Assembly: GCA_963575745.1 (NCBI GenBank)
Contig: CAUYUJ010017887.1
Location: 157,317-221,316, forward strand
DNA length: 64,000 bases
Source of the DNA: Prorocentrum cordatum
Taxonomy: Eukaryota > Sar > Dinophyceae > Prorocentrales > Prorocentraceae
Direction: 5' to 3'
In this document: positions 50,641 through 64,000 of the stretch, one piece after another
How the letters are laid out: each line of letters starts with the position of its first letter
Numbering within the stretch: position 1 is the stretch's first letter
Notes under the pieces: model-generated
Told to the model about the DNA's origin: nothing
The model's database searches: none
The model's input: the letters and a program-made list of their open reading frames with translations, nothing else
Made by a program: the position numbers and the translations under genes

Positions 50641-53600
50641 GACTAGGAACCGGCAGTAAACCGTCAACCAGGTCAACGCCCGGCACCTCGTAGAGCTCTT
50701 TCATTGCACAGCGCTTCTCGGAAGCTGAAGCGCGAGCCGAAAAATTCGAAAAATCACGATTTTTCAATTTCTACCCAAAATCGAGTCCTGAGCTACAGGC
50801 CTAAAAATTTAACTGGCAGACGCGGCATTACCCCCTACACGTGAAAAAACTGCTGTCTCAAAATGAATTGCCAAATATATTTTAAATCTTTGTAAAACCG
50901 ACCCAACGTCACCATTTTCTCTCTGAAGGCCCGGTCGGCCAACTAGCTCCACCCCGCGCCGGAATTCATCTAGCTCATCGATGCCCAAGAGCTCTACGAG
51001 GTACTTGGCAGCGTCCAAACCAGGAGAGCAAAGAGAATTGGTAGCAGCAAAACCCAGAGAGCAAAGAAGTGGGCGCCAGCGGTAAACTATTAACCTTTGT
51101 TACCGCCGGGGTTCGTAGAGCTTCCTGACAACATGACTGGCGCCGGCGGTGAACCGTCAACCTGGTCACCGCCGGGAACCTCGTAGAGCTCCTAATACGC
51201 GTAAGAGTGCTCCGTATCAAAAGAGAGGGCTTCTGGAAGCATGTCTCGAAAAAGAGAAAACATGTTTTTTTCATGTCGACAAAGAGTTTGTTCCGCCAAA
51301 TGTTTTGAGTAAAAGTGCATGCAGAGAGCTCATATTAAGACGCTGAGCCCCTCATAATCGTTTACAGGTGCGAAAAATCTGCTTTCTCAAAATAAATAGT
51401 CAAATATCTTTGAAAAAAATCACAAAACCACCCAAAAGTTGCCACGTTGTCCGCCTCGGCCGGCTGGGCCAACTAGCTCCACCCCGCGCCGGAATTCCTC
51501 CAGCTCATCGATGACGAAGAGCTCTACGAGGTAAATGTCGAAAAAAAACTGGGCGCCGGCGGTAAACCGTCAACCTTTGTTACCGCCAGGGGTCTCGTAG
51601 AGCTTCTCTTATAATGTGGAAAAAAATTCCAGAGAATTTCAGCCCAAGACATACCTTTGAAGATGACTCTGGCAAAGAAACAAACAGTTTAGAAGCCAGC
51701 TCGAGTGTCAAACCGAGTTCAGACCTCTGCATGCGACAGGCGGACGCGTCTGATGTCTCTGAATCGACTCCTCTGATTACCAGCCCTGCAGCCCCCCCTA
51801 CAGCCCGAGATAAGTGCAGAAATCGACAGCAGCTCTCAGGATGACTTAAAATAATACAATAGTTTTGCGGAACTAGTTCGAGCAGCGGACCGAGTTCCGA
51901 GCCCTCAGCACGACAGACGGACGCGCCTGATGTCTCTAAATCGATTTCTGTGACCAGCAGCACTGTAGCCCTCCCCCAGCACGGGTTAAGTGCAGAAAAC
52001 CGCGAGCACTTCTCAAGATGACTTGAACAATACGAATAGGTTTGCAGACCAAGCTCGGGCAGCCTGCCGATTTCAGAGCTCTCGATTCAACAGACGAACG
52101 CGTCGGATCATTCCCAATCGATTTCTGTAACTATGAGCTCTGTAACTGCCCTACAGCTCGAGTTAAGTATAGAAAACCGAGAGCGTCTGCAACGATGACT
52201 CGAATTCTACGAATGGGTTTGCGGACCTAGCTCGGCTAGCAGACCGAATTCAGACCTTTCGATTTAACAGGCGAATGCGCCTAATCATTCTGAATCGCTT
52301 AGCTGTGCTTACCAGCTCTGTAGCTGTCCTGATGCTCCAGTTATCTGGAGAAAACCAACAGCGCGTATCAAGATGACTCGAAACGGCCGATCCTGCCGGA
52401 GTGCTTTTTGGCAGTAAAGGGCTCCCGATCGAGCTGAGACTAAGATGGCGAGCAGGAATAAGATCGAATATCACGGGAAACAATATTAGAGCTCAAACGC
52501 ATGATTGAATTTAGAGAACAAAATTTTGAACCGACCAAAAGTCACAAAAACTGGACGCCGGCGGTAAACCGTCAACCTTTCTTACCGCCGGGGGACTCGT
52601 AGAGCTTCCTGACAATATATAATGTGGAAAAGAATTTCAGAGAACGACTAGTTTTTCAGCCCAAGCGATTGCAGCCCCCCATACAGCCTGAGTTGAGTGC
52701 AGAAAACCGAAAGTACCTCTCAGGATGACTCGAATAATACAACAGTTTCGCGGATCTCGTTCGAGCAGCAGACCGAGTTCCGAGCTCTCGGTTCGACGAA
52801 CGGACGCGCCTGATGTCTCGAAATCGATTCCTGTGACCAGCAGCACTGTAGCCCTCCCCCAGCACGATTTAAGTACAGAAAACCGAGAACACTTCTCAAG
52901 ATGACTCGAACAATACCAATAGGTTCGCGAACGTAGCTCGGGGAGCAGGCCGAGTTCAGAGTTCTTGATTCAACAGACGAACGCGCCTGATAATTCTCAA
53001 TCGATTTCGTGATTATCAGCTCTGTGGTAGCCCTACAGATCGAGTTAAGTACGAAAAACCGAGAGCGTCTGCTACAATGACTCGAATAATACGAATAGGT
53101 TTACGACTGTAGCTCGGCTAGCAGACCGAGTTCAGACCTCTGGATTCAACAGGCGAACGCGCCTGATCATTCTGAATGCATTAGCTGGGCTGACCAGCTC
53201 TGTAGTTGTCCTGAAGCTCGAGTTATCTTGAGAAAACCGACAGTGCGTGGCAAGATAACTCGAAACGGCCGTTCCCGCCCGTGTGCTTTTTGGCCTTCAA
53301 AGTTACCCGATCGAGCTGAGATCAAGATGGCGAGCGGGAATAAGATCGAATATCATGGGAAAAAATACTAGAGCTCTAACGAATGTTCAAATTTTAAGGA
53401 CCAAATTTTCAACCGACCAAAAGTCACCAAAAGGTCCGTCGAGATTTTTCTCGCCAACTAGCTCTCCAGCGCTCCGGAATTACTCTGCTTCCAGCAATAA
53501 CTTGCTCAGGGAAGCTCTACGAGTTAGGTCCGTCGGGATTTTTCTTCGTAGCGTCCAAAACCCGAAGAGCGACGGAGAGCGAAAAAACTCTTCGGGGACA

Positions 53601-55309
53601 GGAAATCTTTCCTGGAGAGCTCCGGGACGCTCCTCTGTGGCGCTGCTGAAACTGGGCGCCGGCGGTAAACCGTCAACCTTTGTTACCGCCGGGGGACTCG
53701 TTGAGCTTCCTGACAACATATAATATCGAAGAAAATTGCAGAGAACGAATAGTTTTTCAGCCCAACTCGAGTTTCAGACCGAGTTCGGATCTCTGAATGC
53801 AGCAGACAGAGGCGTCTGATGTCTCCGAATCGATTCCTGTGATTGCCCGCCCTGCAGCCCCCCTACAGCCCGAGCTGAGTGCAGAACGCCGACAGTAGCT
53901 CTCAAGATGACTGGAAGAAACCAAACAGTTTCGTGATTCTAGATCGCGCAGCAGACCGAGTTCAGAGCTCTGGATTTAACAGGCGAATGCGCCTGATTAT
54001 TCAGAGTGCAATAGGTGTGCTTACCAGCTCGAGTTAAGTAGAAAATACCGACAACGCGTATCAAGTTGACAGGAATAACAGAAATACGTTTCCGGACCTA
54101 GCTCGGCTAGCAGACCGAGTTCAGACCTATGAATTCAACAGGCGAACGCGCCTGATTATTCTGAGTGCGATAGGTGTGCTTACCAGCACTGTAGCTGCCC
54201 TACAGCTCGAGTTAAGTAGGAAATACCGACAACGCGTATCAAGTGGACTCGAATAATACGAATAGGTTTGCGGACCTAGCTCGGCTAGCAGACCGAGTTC
54301 AGACTGAATTCAACAGGCGAACGCGCCTGATTATTCTGAGTGCGATAGCTGTGCTTACCAGCACTGTAGCTGCTCTACAGCTCGAGTTAAGTAGGAAATA
54401 CCGAAAACGCGTATCAAGTTGACTCGAATAATACGAATAGGTTTGCGGATCTAGCTCGGCTAGCAGACCGAGTTCAGACCTATGGATTCAACGGACGACC
54501 GCGCCTGATCATTCTGCGTGCGATAGGCGTGCTTACCAGCACTGCAGCTGCCCTACAGCTCGGGTTAAGTAGAAAATATCGAGAATGCGTATGAAGTTGA
54601 CTCGAATAATACGAATAGTTTCGCGAACCTAGCTCGGCTAGCAGACCGATTTCAGACCTATGGATTTAACAGGCAAACGCGGCTGATAATTCTGAGTGCG
54701 ATAGCTGTGCTTACAAGCTCTGTAGCTGCCCTACAGCTCGAGTCAAGTACAAAATACCGACAGCTCATATGAAAATGACTGGAAACGACCGTTCCCGCCA
54801 GAGTGCTTTTCCATCTTCAAAGTTACCCGATCGAGCTGAGATCAAGATGGCGAGCGGGAATAAGATCGAATATGACGGCAAAAAATACTAGAGCTCTAAC
54901 GAATTTTCAAATTTTGAGAACGAAATTTTCAACCGACTAAAAGTCATCAAAAGTTCCGTCGAGATTTTTCTTGCCAACTAGCTCTCCAGCGCGCCGGAAT
55001 TACTCTTAGCTTCCAGCTATAATTAGCTAAAGGAAGCTCTACGAGTTACGCTGCCAGAAACGCTTCCATGCGTGGAAGCTTGCCGGAAACTCTCCCGGAC
55101 CCGTTGCCGGCTCAGGCAAGTCGCTGCTAGGCCTGTGGAGCAACGGAAAGAGGCTCCTGGCGGGCATCACCACCATCCGGCCTCTAATCTTACACTCCTT
55201 AGCTCTCAGCGAGCTCTCCAGGAACATACAAAATTGGGTGCCGGCGGTAAACCGTTAACCTTGGTTACCGCCAGGAGGCTCGTAGATCTTCCTGGCTTGA
55301 CTTGCTATG
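50641..55309. repeat. Continuing higher-order satellite, with type-1 and type-2 hairpins
   Basis: Hairpins at 50646, 51070, 51139, 51550, 52552, 53652 and 55237; terminal modules near 52380, 53270 and 54780. Monomers at 53930-54780 are especially regular: GACCGAGTTCAGAC occurs near 54115, 54291 and 54466, giving a period of 175-177 bp. Related G+C-rich modules at 50455-50600 and 55045-55200 (AAGCTCTCCCGAACACGTTG and relatives) form a separate dispersed repeat. No gene is seen. Confidence 0.75.
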
Positions 55310-55615
55310 TCCAAAACCCGGATAGCATTAGGCGCTCGAAACGTCGTCGGAGACGCCTGAAACGGCGCCTTGGACGATGCCTGGGGCGCTGCGCGAGGAC
55401 CGCGCAAGCGCTGCGTAGGAGCTTGCGAGCGCCGTGGCGATGACTGCCTGGAGCTTCGGCAACGCCGCCGCCACGCGCATTGGGAAACGCTAGGAACAGC
55501 ACTCCCGGACACGCTGCGAGCCCCGGCGAGTCGCTGCCGGGATCGTGGAGCGCGGAGCGTGGGAGTGCGGCGATGCACGCGCACCCGCCGGCTTCTCCTC
55601 TAACAACCCTATGTA
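55310..55615. other. G+C-rich island of unknown nature within the satellite
   Basis: About 300 bp rich in GCGC/CGCC, beginning CAAAACCCGGATAGC and ending before CAACCCTATGTAGCCC. It contains short inverted segments (GGAGACGCCTGAAACGGCGCC). Neither strand has a convincing protein. It is followed by CCCAACGCAAGGGCTATC and a normal hairpin at 55666. Confidence 0.4.
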
Positions 55616-58600
55616 GCCCAACGCAAGGGCTATCCGGGAAATTAAGCTGAGAAAACTGACAGCACTGGGCGCCGGCGGTAAACCGTCAACCTTTCTTACC
55701 GCCGGGGGACTCGTAGAGCTTCCTGACAGTATATAGTGTGGGAAAAAATCCAGAGAACGACTAGTTTTCAGCCCAAGCAATTTCAGACCTCTCAAGATGA
55801 CTCTAACAAAAGAACAAACAGTTTCGCAACCCAGTGAGTATCAGACCGAGTTCAGACCTCTCAATGCGACAGGCGGACGCGTCTGATGTCTGCGAATCGA
55901 CTCATGTGATTACCAGCCCTGCAGCCCCCCTGCAGCCCGAGTTAAGTGCAGAAAACCGAGAGCATCTCTCAGGGTGACTCGAATAATAGAATAGTTTCGC
56001 GGACCTGTTTCGAGCAGCAGACCAAGTTCTGAGCTCTCGAATCGACCAACGAACGCGTCTGATGTGTGCAAATCGATTTCAATGACCCACAGCACTGTAG
56101 CCCTCCCCCAGCACGAGTTGAGTGCAGGAAAATGAGAGCACTGTTTACGATGATTCGGACAATACGAATAGTTTCGCGAACCTAGCTCGGGCAGCAGGCC
56201 GAGTTCAGAGCTCTCGATACAACAGACACACGCGCCTGATAATTATCAATCGATTTCTGTAACTACAGGCTCTGTAGCTGCCCTACAGCTCGAGCTGAGT
56301 ACAGAAAACCGAGAGCGTTTGTGAAGATGACTCGAATAATACGAATAGATTTGCGGACCTAGCTCGGCTAGCAGACCGATTTCAGACCTCTGGATTCAAC
56401 AGGCGAACGCGCCTGATGATTCTGAGTGCGATGCGTGTGTTTACCAGCACTGTAGCTGCCCTACAGCTCGAGTTAAGTAGAAAAACCGACAACGCGTATC
56501 AAGTTGACTCGAATAATACGAATAGGTTTGCGGACCTAGCTCGGCTAGCAGATCGAGTTCAGACCTATGGATTGAACAGGCGAACGCGCCTGATGATTCT
56601 GAGTGCGATAGGTGTGCTTACCAGCACTGTAGCTGCCCTACAGCTCGAGTTAAGTAGAAAATACCGACAACGCGTATCAAATTGACTCGAATAATACGAA
56701 TAGGTTTCCGGACCTAGCTCGGCTCACAGACCGAGTTCAGACCTCTGGGTTCAACAGGCGAACGCGCCTGATGATTCTGAGTGCAATAGGTGTGCTTACC
56801 AGCTCGTAGCTTATGTTCAGAAAACCGTCAGCGCGTATCAAGATGACTCGAAACGGCCGTTCCCGCCACTGTGCTTTTTGGCCTTCAAAGTTACCCGATC
56901 GAGCTGAGATCAAGATGGCGAGCGGGAATAAGATCGAATATCACGGGAAAAAATACTAGAGCTCTAACGAATGGTCAAATTTCGAGAACCAAATTTTCAA
57001 CCGAGCAAAAGTCATCAAAAGTTCCGTCGAGATTTTTCGAGCCAACTGGGCGCCGGCGGTAAACCGTCAACCTTTGTTACCGCCGGGGGACTCGTAGAGC
57101 TTCCTGACAACATATACTGTCGGAAAAAATTGCAGAGAACGAATAGTTTTTGAGCCCAACTCGAGTATCAGACCGAGTCCAGACCTCTGAATGCGACAGA
57201 CGGACGCGTCTGATGTCTCCGAATCGATTCCTGTGATTACCCGCCCTGCAGCCTCCCTACAGCCCGAATTGAATGCAGAACGCCGACAGTAGCTCTCAAG
57301 CTAACTGGAAGAATACGAACAGTTTCGTGATTCTCGATCGGCTAGCAGACCGAGTTCAGACCTCTGGATTCAACAGGCGAACGCGCCTGATGATTCTGAG
57401 TGCGGTAGGTGTGCTTACCAGCACGGTAGCTGCCCTACAGCTCGAGTTAAGTGGAAAATACCGACAACGCGTAGCAAGTTCACTCGAATAATACGAATAG
57501 GTTTGCGCACCTAGCTCGGCTAGCAGACCAAGTTTAGACCTATGGATTCAACAGGCGAACGCGTCTGATCATTCTGAGTGCGATAGGGGTGCTTACCAGC
57601 GCGATAGCTGCCCTACAGCTCGAGTTAAGAGGAAAATACCGACAACGTGTATCAAGTTGACTCGAATAATACGAATAGGTTTGCGTACCTAGCTCGGCTA
57701 GCAGACCGAGTTTAGACCTATGGATTCAACAGGCGAACGCGTCTGATCATTCTGAGTGCGATAGGGGTGCTTACCGGCACTGTAGCTGCCCTAGACCTCG
57801 AGTTAAGTAGAAAATATCTACAACGTGTGTCAAGTTGACTCGAATAATACAAACAGGTTTGCGAACCTAGCTCGGCTGACAGACCGAGTTCAGACCTCTG
57901 GGTTGAACAGGCGAACGCGCCTGATCATTCTGCATGAGTTAGCTGTGCTTACCAGCTCTGTAGCTGCCCTAGAGCTCGAGTTATGTTCAGAAAACCGTCA
58001 GCGCATATCAAGATGACTCGAAACGGCCGATCCCGCCACCGTGCTTTTTGGCCTTCAAAGTTACCCGATCGAGCTGAGATCAAGATGGCGAGCGGGAATA
58101 AGATCGAATATCACGGGAAAAAATACTAGAGCTCTAACGAATGTTCAAATTTCGAGAACGAAATTTTCAACTGAGCAAAAGTTGTGAAAAGTTCCGTCGA
58201 GATTTTTCGAGCCAACTGGGCGCCGGCGGTAAACCGTCAACCTTTCTTACCGCCGGGGGACTCGTAGAGCTTCCTGACAATATATAATGTGGAAAAGAAT
58301 TTCAGAGAACGACTAGTTTTCAGCCCAAGCGATTATAGACCTCTCAAGATGACTCTAACAAAACAAACGAACAGTTTTCCAATCGAGCTCGAGTATGAAA
58401 CCGAGTTCAGACCTCTGAATGCGACAGGCGGACGCGTCTGATGTCTGCGGATCGATTCCTGTGATTACCAGCTCTGCAGCCCCCCATACAGCCAGAGTTA
58501 AGTGCAGAAAACCGAGAGTAGCTTTTAGGATGACTCGAATAATACAACAGTTTCGCGGATCTCGTTCGAGCAGCAGACCGAGTTCCGAGCTCTCGGTTCG

Positions 58601-61600
58601 ACGAACGGACGCGCCTGGTGTCTCGAAATCGATTCCTGTGACCAGCAGCACTGTAGCCCTCCCCCAGAACGATTCAAGTACAGAAAACCGAGAGCACTTC
58701 TCAAGATGACTCGAACAATACCAATAGGTTCGCGAACCTAGCTCGGGGAGCAGGCCGAGTTCAGAGCTCTTGATTCAACAGACGAACGCGCCTGATAATT
58801 CTCAATCGATTTCTGTGATTATCAGCTCTGTGGCTGCCCTACAGATCGAGTTAAGTACGAAAAACCGAGAGCGTCTGCTACAATGACTCAAATAATACGA
58901 ATAGGTTTGCGACCCTAGCTCGGCTAGCAGACCGAGTTCAGACCTCTGGATTCAACAGGCGAACGCGCCTGATCATTCTGAATGCATTAGCTGTGCTGAC
59001 CAGCTCTGTAGTTGTCCTGAAGCTCGAGTTATCTTGAGAAAACCGACAGCGCGTATCAAGATGACTCGAAACGGCCGTTCCCGCCCCCCTGCTTTTTGGC
59101 CTTCAAAGTTACCCGATCGAGCTGAGATCAAGATGGCGAGCGGGAATAAGATCGAATATCATGGGAAAAAATACTAGAGCTCTAACGAATTGTCAAATTT
59201 TGAGAACAAAATTTTCAACCGACCAAAAGTCACCAAAAGGTCCGTCGAGATTTTTCTTGCCAACTAGCTCTCCAGCGCCCGGAATTACTCTTAAGCTTCC
59301 AGCAATAACTGGGCGCCGGCGGTAAACCGTCAACCTTTCTTACCGCCGGGAGACTCGTAGAGCTTCCTGACAATATATACTGTGGAAAAAAACTCGAAAG
59401 AACGACTATTTTTTAAGCCCAAGCGATTTCAGACCTCTCAAGATGACGCTAACAAAAAACGAACAGTTTTGCAACCCAGTTCGAGTATCAAACCGAGTTG
59501 AGACCTCTGAATGCGACAGGCGGGCGCGTCTGATGTCTGCGAATCCACTCATGTGATTCCCAGCACTGAAGCCCCCCTACAGCCCAAGTTAAGTGCAGAA
59601 AACCGACAGTATCGATTCGAATAATATAATAGTTTTGCGAACCTAGTTCGAGCAGCAGACCGAGTTCCGAGCTCTGGAATCGACCGAAAGACGCGCCTGA
59701 TGTGTGCAAATCGATATATGTGACCTGCAGCACTGTAGCCCTTCCCCAGCACGAGTTGAGTGCAGGAAATTGAGAGCATGTCACAAGATCATTCGGACAA
59801 TACGAACAGTTTCGCGAACCTAGCTCGGGCAGCAGGCCGAGTTCAGAGCTCTCGGTACGATAGACGAACGCGACTGATAATTCCCCAGCGATGTCTGTCA
59901 CAATGAGCCCTGTAGCTGCCCTACAGCTCGAGTTAAGTACAGAAAACCGAGAGCGTCTATCAAGATCACTCCAATAATACTGATAGGTTTGCGGACCTAG
60001 CTCGGCTAGCAGGCCGAGTTCAGACCTCTGGATTCAACAGACGAACGCGCGTGATGATTCTGAGTGCGATAGCTGTGCTTACAAGCACTGTAGCTGCCCC
60101 AAAGCTCGAGTTAAGTACAGAAAACCGAGAGTGTCTATCAAGATGACTCGAATATTACGAATAGGTTTGCGGACCTAGCTCGGGTAGCAGACCGAGTTCA
60201 GACCTCTGGATTCAACAGGCGAACGCGCCTGATCATTCTGAGAGCGATACGTGTACTTACCAACACTGTAGCTGCCCTACAGCTCGAGTTAAGTTCAAAA
60301 ACCGACAGCGCGTATCAAGATGACTCGAAACGGCCGTTCCCGCCCCCCTGCTTTTTGGCCTTCAAAGTTACCCGATCGAGCTGAGATCAAGATGGCGAGC
60401 GGGAATAAGATCGAATATCATGGGAAAAAATACTAGAGCTCTAACGAATGGTCAAATTTCGAGAACAAAATTTTCAACCGACCAAACTGGGCGCCGGCGG
60501 TAAACCGTCAACCTTTCTTACCGCCGGGGGACTCGTAGAGCTTCCTGACAGTATATAATGTGGGAAAAAATCCAGAGAACGACTAGTTTTCAGCTAAGAA
60601 AAGAACAAACAGTTTCGCAACCCAGTGAGTATCAGACCGAGTTCAGACCTCTCAATGCGACAGGCGGACGCGTCTGATGTCTGCGAATCGACTCAGACGG
60701 AGTTCAGACCTCTCAATGCGACAGGCGGACGCGTCTGATGTCTGCGAATCGACTCATGTGATTACCAGCCCTGCAGCCCGAGTTAAGTGCAGAAAACCGA
60801 GAGCATCTCTCAGGGTGACTCGAATAATAGAATAGTTTCGCGGACCTGTTTCGAGCAGCAGACCAAGTTCTGAGCTCTCGAATCGACCAACGAACGCGTC
60901 TGATGTGTGCAAATCGATTTCAATGACCCACAGCACTGTAGCCCTCCCCCAGCACGAGTTGAGTGCAGGAAAATGAGAGCACTGTTTACGATGATTCGGA
61001 CAATACGAATAGTTTCGCGAACCTAGCTCGGGCAGCAGGCCGAGTTCAGAGCTCTCGATACAACAGACACACGCGCCTGATAATTATCAATCGATTTCTG
61101 TAATTACAGCTCTGTAGCTGCCCTACAGCTCGAGTTGAGTACAGAAAACCGAGAGCGTTTGTGAAGATGACTGGAATAATACGAATAGATTTGCGGACCT
61201 AGCTCGGCTAGCAGACCGATTTCAGACCTCTGGATTCAACAGGCGAACGCGCCTGATGATTCTGAGTGCGATGCGTGTGTTTACCAGCACTGTAGCTGCC
61301 CTACAGCTCGAGTTAAGTAGAAAATACCGACAACGCGTATCAAGTTGACTCGAATAATACGAATAGGTTTGCGGACCTAGCTCGGCTAGCAGATCGAGTT
61401 CAGACCTATGGATTGAACAGGCGAACGCGCCTGATTATTCTGAGTGTGATAGGTGTGCTTACCAGCACTGTAGCTGCCCTGCAGCTCGAGTTAAGTAGAA
61501 AATACCGACAACGCGTATCAAATTGACTCGAATAATACGAATAGGTTTCCGGACCTAGCTCGGCTCACAGACCGAGTTCAGACCTCTGGGTTCAACAGGC

Positions 61601-62050
61601 GAACGCGCCTGATGATTCTGAGTGCAATAGGTGTGCTTACCAGCTCTGTAGCTGCCCTAGAGCTCGAGTTATGTTCAGAAAACCGTCAGCGCGTATCAAG
61701 ATGACTCGAAACGGCCGTTCCCGCCACTGTGCTTTTTGGCCTTCAAAGTTACCCGATCGAGCTGAGATCAAGATGGCGAGCGGGAATAAGATCGAATATC
61801 ACGGGAAAAAATACTAGAGCTCTAACGAATGGTCAAATTTCGAGAAAAAATTTTCAACCGAGCAAAAGTTAATTTTCAACCGACCAAAAGTCGTCAAAAG
61901 TTCCGTCGAGATTTTTCTTGCCAACTAGCTCTGGGGCGCGCCGGAATTACTCTTAGCTTCCAGCTATAACTAGCTAAGGGAAGCTCTACGAGTTTAAAGT
62001 CACCAAAAGGTTCCGTCGAGATTTTTCTTGCCAAACTAGCTCTCCAGCTC
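55616..62050. repeat. Recent higher-order satellite array, ~1.1-kb units
   Basis: Type-2 hairpins at 55666, 57047, 58217, 59310 and 60487 start units of about 1.1-1.4 kb. Each unit ends in the terminal module (56860, 58020, 59070, 60335, 61715) with CAAGATGGCGAGCGGGAATA and CTAGAGCTCTAACGAATG. Unit 55720-56360 matches 60545-61190 and unit 52550-53460 matches 58217-59280, so units were copied at distance as well as in tandem. A 62-bp direct duplication lies at about 60632/60694. No gene is seen. Confidence 0.82.
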
Positions 62051-64000
62051 CCCGAACTGGCGCGGCGGTGAAACCGTCAACCTGGTCACCGCCGGGAACC
62101 TCGTAGAAGCTCCTTGCACGCGTGAGAAAGCTCAGCATCAAAGCGGGAGCTTCTGGGAGCTTTTCTACAAAAACTTCAAGTTGAGATTTTTTCGGAGTCA
62201 ACATGAAGTCGGTTCCTTCAAGTGAACTGGTACTGAAAATGACTCTAGATGGCCGAGCTAATCAGGGAACGAAGTTTATATCTCAATGCTCGGAGTAAAA
62301 ATCTGCTTTTTTCAAAATGAATTGTCAAATATCTTTCAAAAAATTGCAAAACCACCCAAAAGTTGTCACATTGTCCGCCTCGGCCGGCTGGACCAAAGTT
62401 CTCACTCCCAGCGAAGATATTCATATTAAGTCTCGCGCTCTCAGTGAGAGCGCGAGACCATTCTGCGTCGACAAAAATGCACCAGAACTCTCTAGGTCAC
62501 CCATAGATCGATATAAATTAGAAAAAAAATCATCCGACACAAAAAATGTAAAATTGTACAAATCGATATTTTTCATTAATTTTGAAAATTCTAATCAATT
62601 TGGGCACTCTCGATGCTCATTCGATGTCACGCATGTCGCTGCTTCGATTGGAATGCACCTGGCATGCATAGCATGCACTCAGCTCGAATTATCATCGAAA
62701 CACCGTTCGCAACACGCATACATAGAGACAGTATTTCGATCATAACTCCTGACTCAGCCATTTCTAGGAACTCTCGAGCTTCCAGTGTGACGCGCCAGAT
62801 CATTCTGCATCGACTGGTGTGCGTGAGAGGTCTGTAGCTTGCTGACAGCTCGAGTTAAGTAAAGCCAACCACCGTCACCTGCCAACTGCACTGCAGGCAA
62901 AGTCGGTTCCTGCAAGTCTTTTGACAGTAATATTGCCCCTAGAGCCCTGAAAATTTTACCAGCAGGTGCGCCATAGCTTACTGTATGTGAGAAATATCCG
63001 TTTTCTGAAAACGAATTGTCAAATCTTGCACAAAGTTTCAAAAACCGACCCCAGGTTAACACATTGTCTCTTTTGGTCGGGTCGGCCAACTAGCTCCACC
63101 CTGCGCCCGATTTCCTCTTAGCTCATCTCGTCGAAGAGCTCTACGAGGTATTACTACAGGTGCGAAAAATCCAGATTCTCAAAACGATGTTCAATCTCTC
63201 ACGACTGTCGCCGGCGGTGAACCGTCAACCTGGTCACCGCCGTGAACCTCGTAGAGCTCCTTGAATCCGTGAGAAAGCTCAGCATCAAAGCGGGAGCTTC
63301 TGGGAGCTTTTCTACAAAAACTTCAAGTTGAGATTTTTTCGGAGTCAACATGAAGTCGGTTCCTTCAAGTGAACTGGTACTGAAAATGACTCTAGATGTC
63401 CGAGCTGATCAGGGAACGAAGTTTATATCTCAATGCTCGGAGTAAAAATCTGCTTTTTCAAAATGAATTGTCAAATATCTTTCAAAAAAATTGCAAAACC
63501 ACCCAAAAGTTGTCACATTGTCCGCCTCGGCCGGCTGGACCAAAGTTCTCACTCCCAGCGAAGCTATTCATATGAAGTCTCGCGCTCTCAGTGAGAGCGC
63601 GAGACCATTCTGCGTCGACAAAAATGCACCAGAACTCTCTAGGTCACCCATAGATCGATATAAATTAGAAAAAAAATCATCCGACACAAAAAATACAAAA
63701 TTGTACAAATCGATATTTTTCATTGATTTTGAAAATTCTAATCAATTTGGGCACTCTCGAGGCTCCCATTCGATGTCTCGCATGTCGCTACTTCGATTGG
63801 AATGTACCTGGCATGCATAGCATGCACTCAGCTCGAGTTATCATCGAAACACCGTTCGCAACACGCATACATAGAGACAGTATTTCGAGCATAACTCCTG
63901 ACTCAGCCATTTCTAGGAACTCTCGAGCTTCCAGTTTGACGCGCCAGATCATTCTGCATCGACCACCGTCATCTGCCAAACTGCACTGCAGGCAAAGTCG
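62051..64000. repeat. Two tandem copies of a ~1.15-kb repeat
   Basis: 62056-62850 recurs at 63208-63965 with few changes, an offset of 1147 bp. Each copy has a hairpin, TTCTACAAAAACTTCAAGTT, a perfect palindrome (62431-62457; 63578-63604), and an A/T-rich part with ATCGATATAAATTAGAAA. The second copy runs off the window end. Short open frames are conserved only because the copies are similar. Confidence 0.85.
62431..62457. repeat. Perfect 13-bp inverted repeat with 1-nt spacer
   Basis: Arm TCTCGCGCTCTCA, centre G, then the exact reverse complement. An identical copy is at 63578-63604. It lies between CCCAGCGAAG and CCATTCTGCGTCGAC in both copies. Confidence 0.9.

Noticed and set aside
43367-60541. 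Integron-like cassette array, with hairpins as attC sites
   Set aside because: The hairpins are imperfect palindromes at ~1-kb spacing, but no cassettes contain genes, no integrase is present, and the sequence between is satellite DNA of a eukaryotic genome.
61986-64000. tRNA, snRNA or spliced-leader RNA genes in the flanks
   Set aside because: No cloverleaf with conserved A and B boxes and no recognisable spliced-leader sequence could be found by eye.

Overview
The window is eukaryotic nuclear DNA from a repeat-dominated genome, most likely a dinoflagellate. This is inferred from lysine/alanine-repeat and MKKPAA-type low-complexity protein, an intron-like insert with non-GT borders flanked by AGG, and fragments of intron-poor genes among several LINE types. 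No bacterial operons, rRNA, tRNA or CRISPR arrays were seen, and no ordinary housekeeping gene. Nearly every coding stretch belongs to a mobile element.

Layout. Positions 1-14550 and 35302-64000 are a mosaic of interspersed and tandem repeats. It holds about 40 copies of a short fold-back hairpin and, mainly from 38 kb onward, degenerate ~175-bp monomers arranged in ~1.1-kb higher-order units. Four LINE-type retrotransposons lie on the minus strand: C (1681-3250), B (3988-5748), A (6750-12951, full length) and D (39641-43059). All four joined the genome at the same position inside the hairpin. Only A keeps an ORF1 and an endonuclease. D keeps the reverse transcriptase; B and C keep only the 3' part of ORF2. 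All four end in a domain carrying the four RNase H acidic motifs in the order 3-4-1-2, meaning a circularly permuted RNase H.

Positions 14551-35301 form a single 20.75-kb DNA transposon. It has 44-bp terminal inverted repeats (41/44 identical), a CA target-site duplication, and dense TAAGTCGA/TCGACTTA motif arrays just inside each end. Inside are a DDE-type transposase-like gene with one in-frame TGA, about eight cargo genes or fragments almost all on the minus strand, a Pif1-like helicase remnant on the plus strand, a 90-bp minisatellite, and many microsatellites. The interior is peppered with 6-bp-phased TCGAYN motifs that the flanks largely lack.

History. The flanks at about 1300-13700 and 13690-37290 are tandem copies of one ~3-kb ancestral segment. 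The first copy carries LINEs C, B and A; the second carries the giant transposon. Each copy therefore preserves unoccupied sites for insertions in the other, which fixes the boundaries of the transposon and of LINEs A and B. All assignments come from reading the sequence; no database search or alignment program was run.
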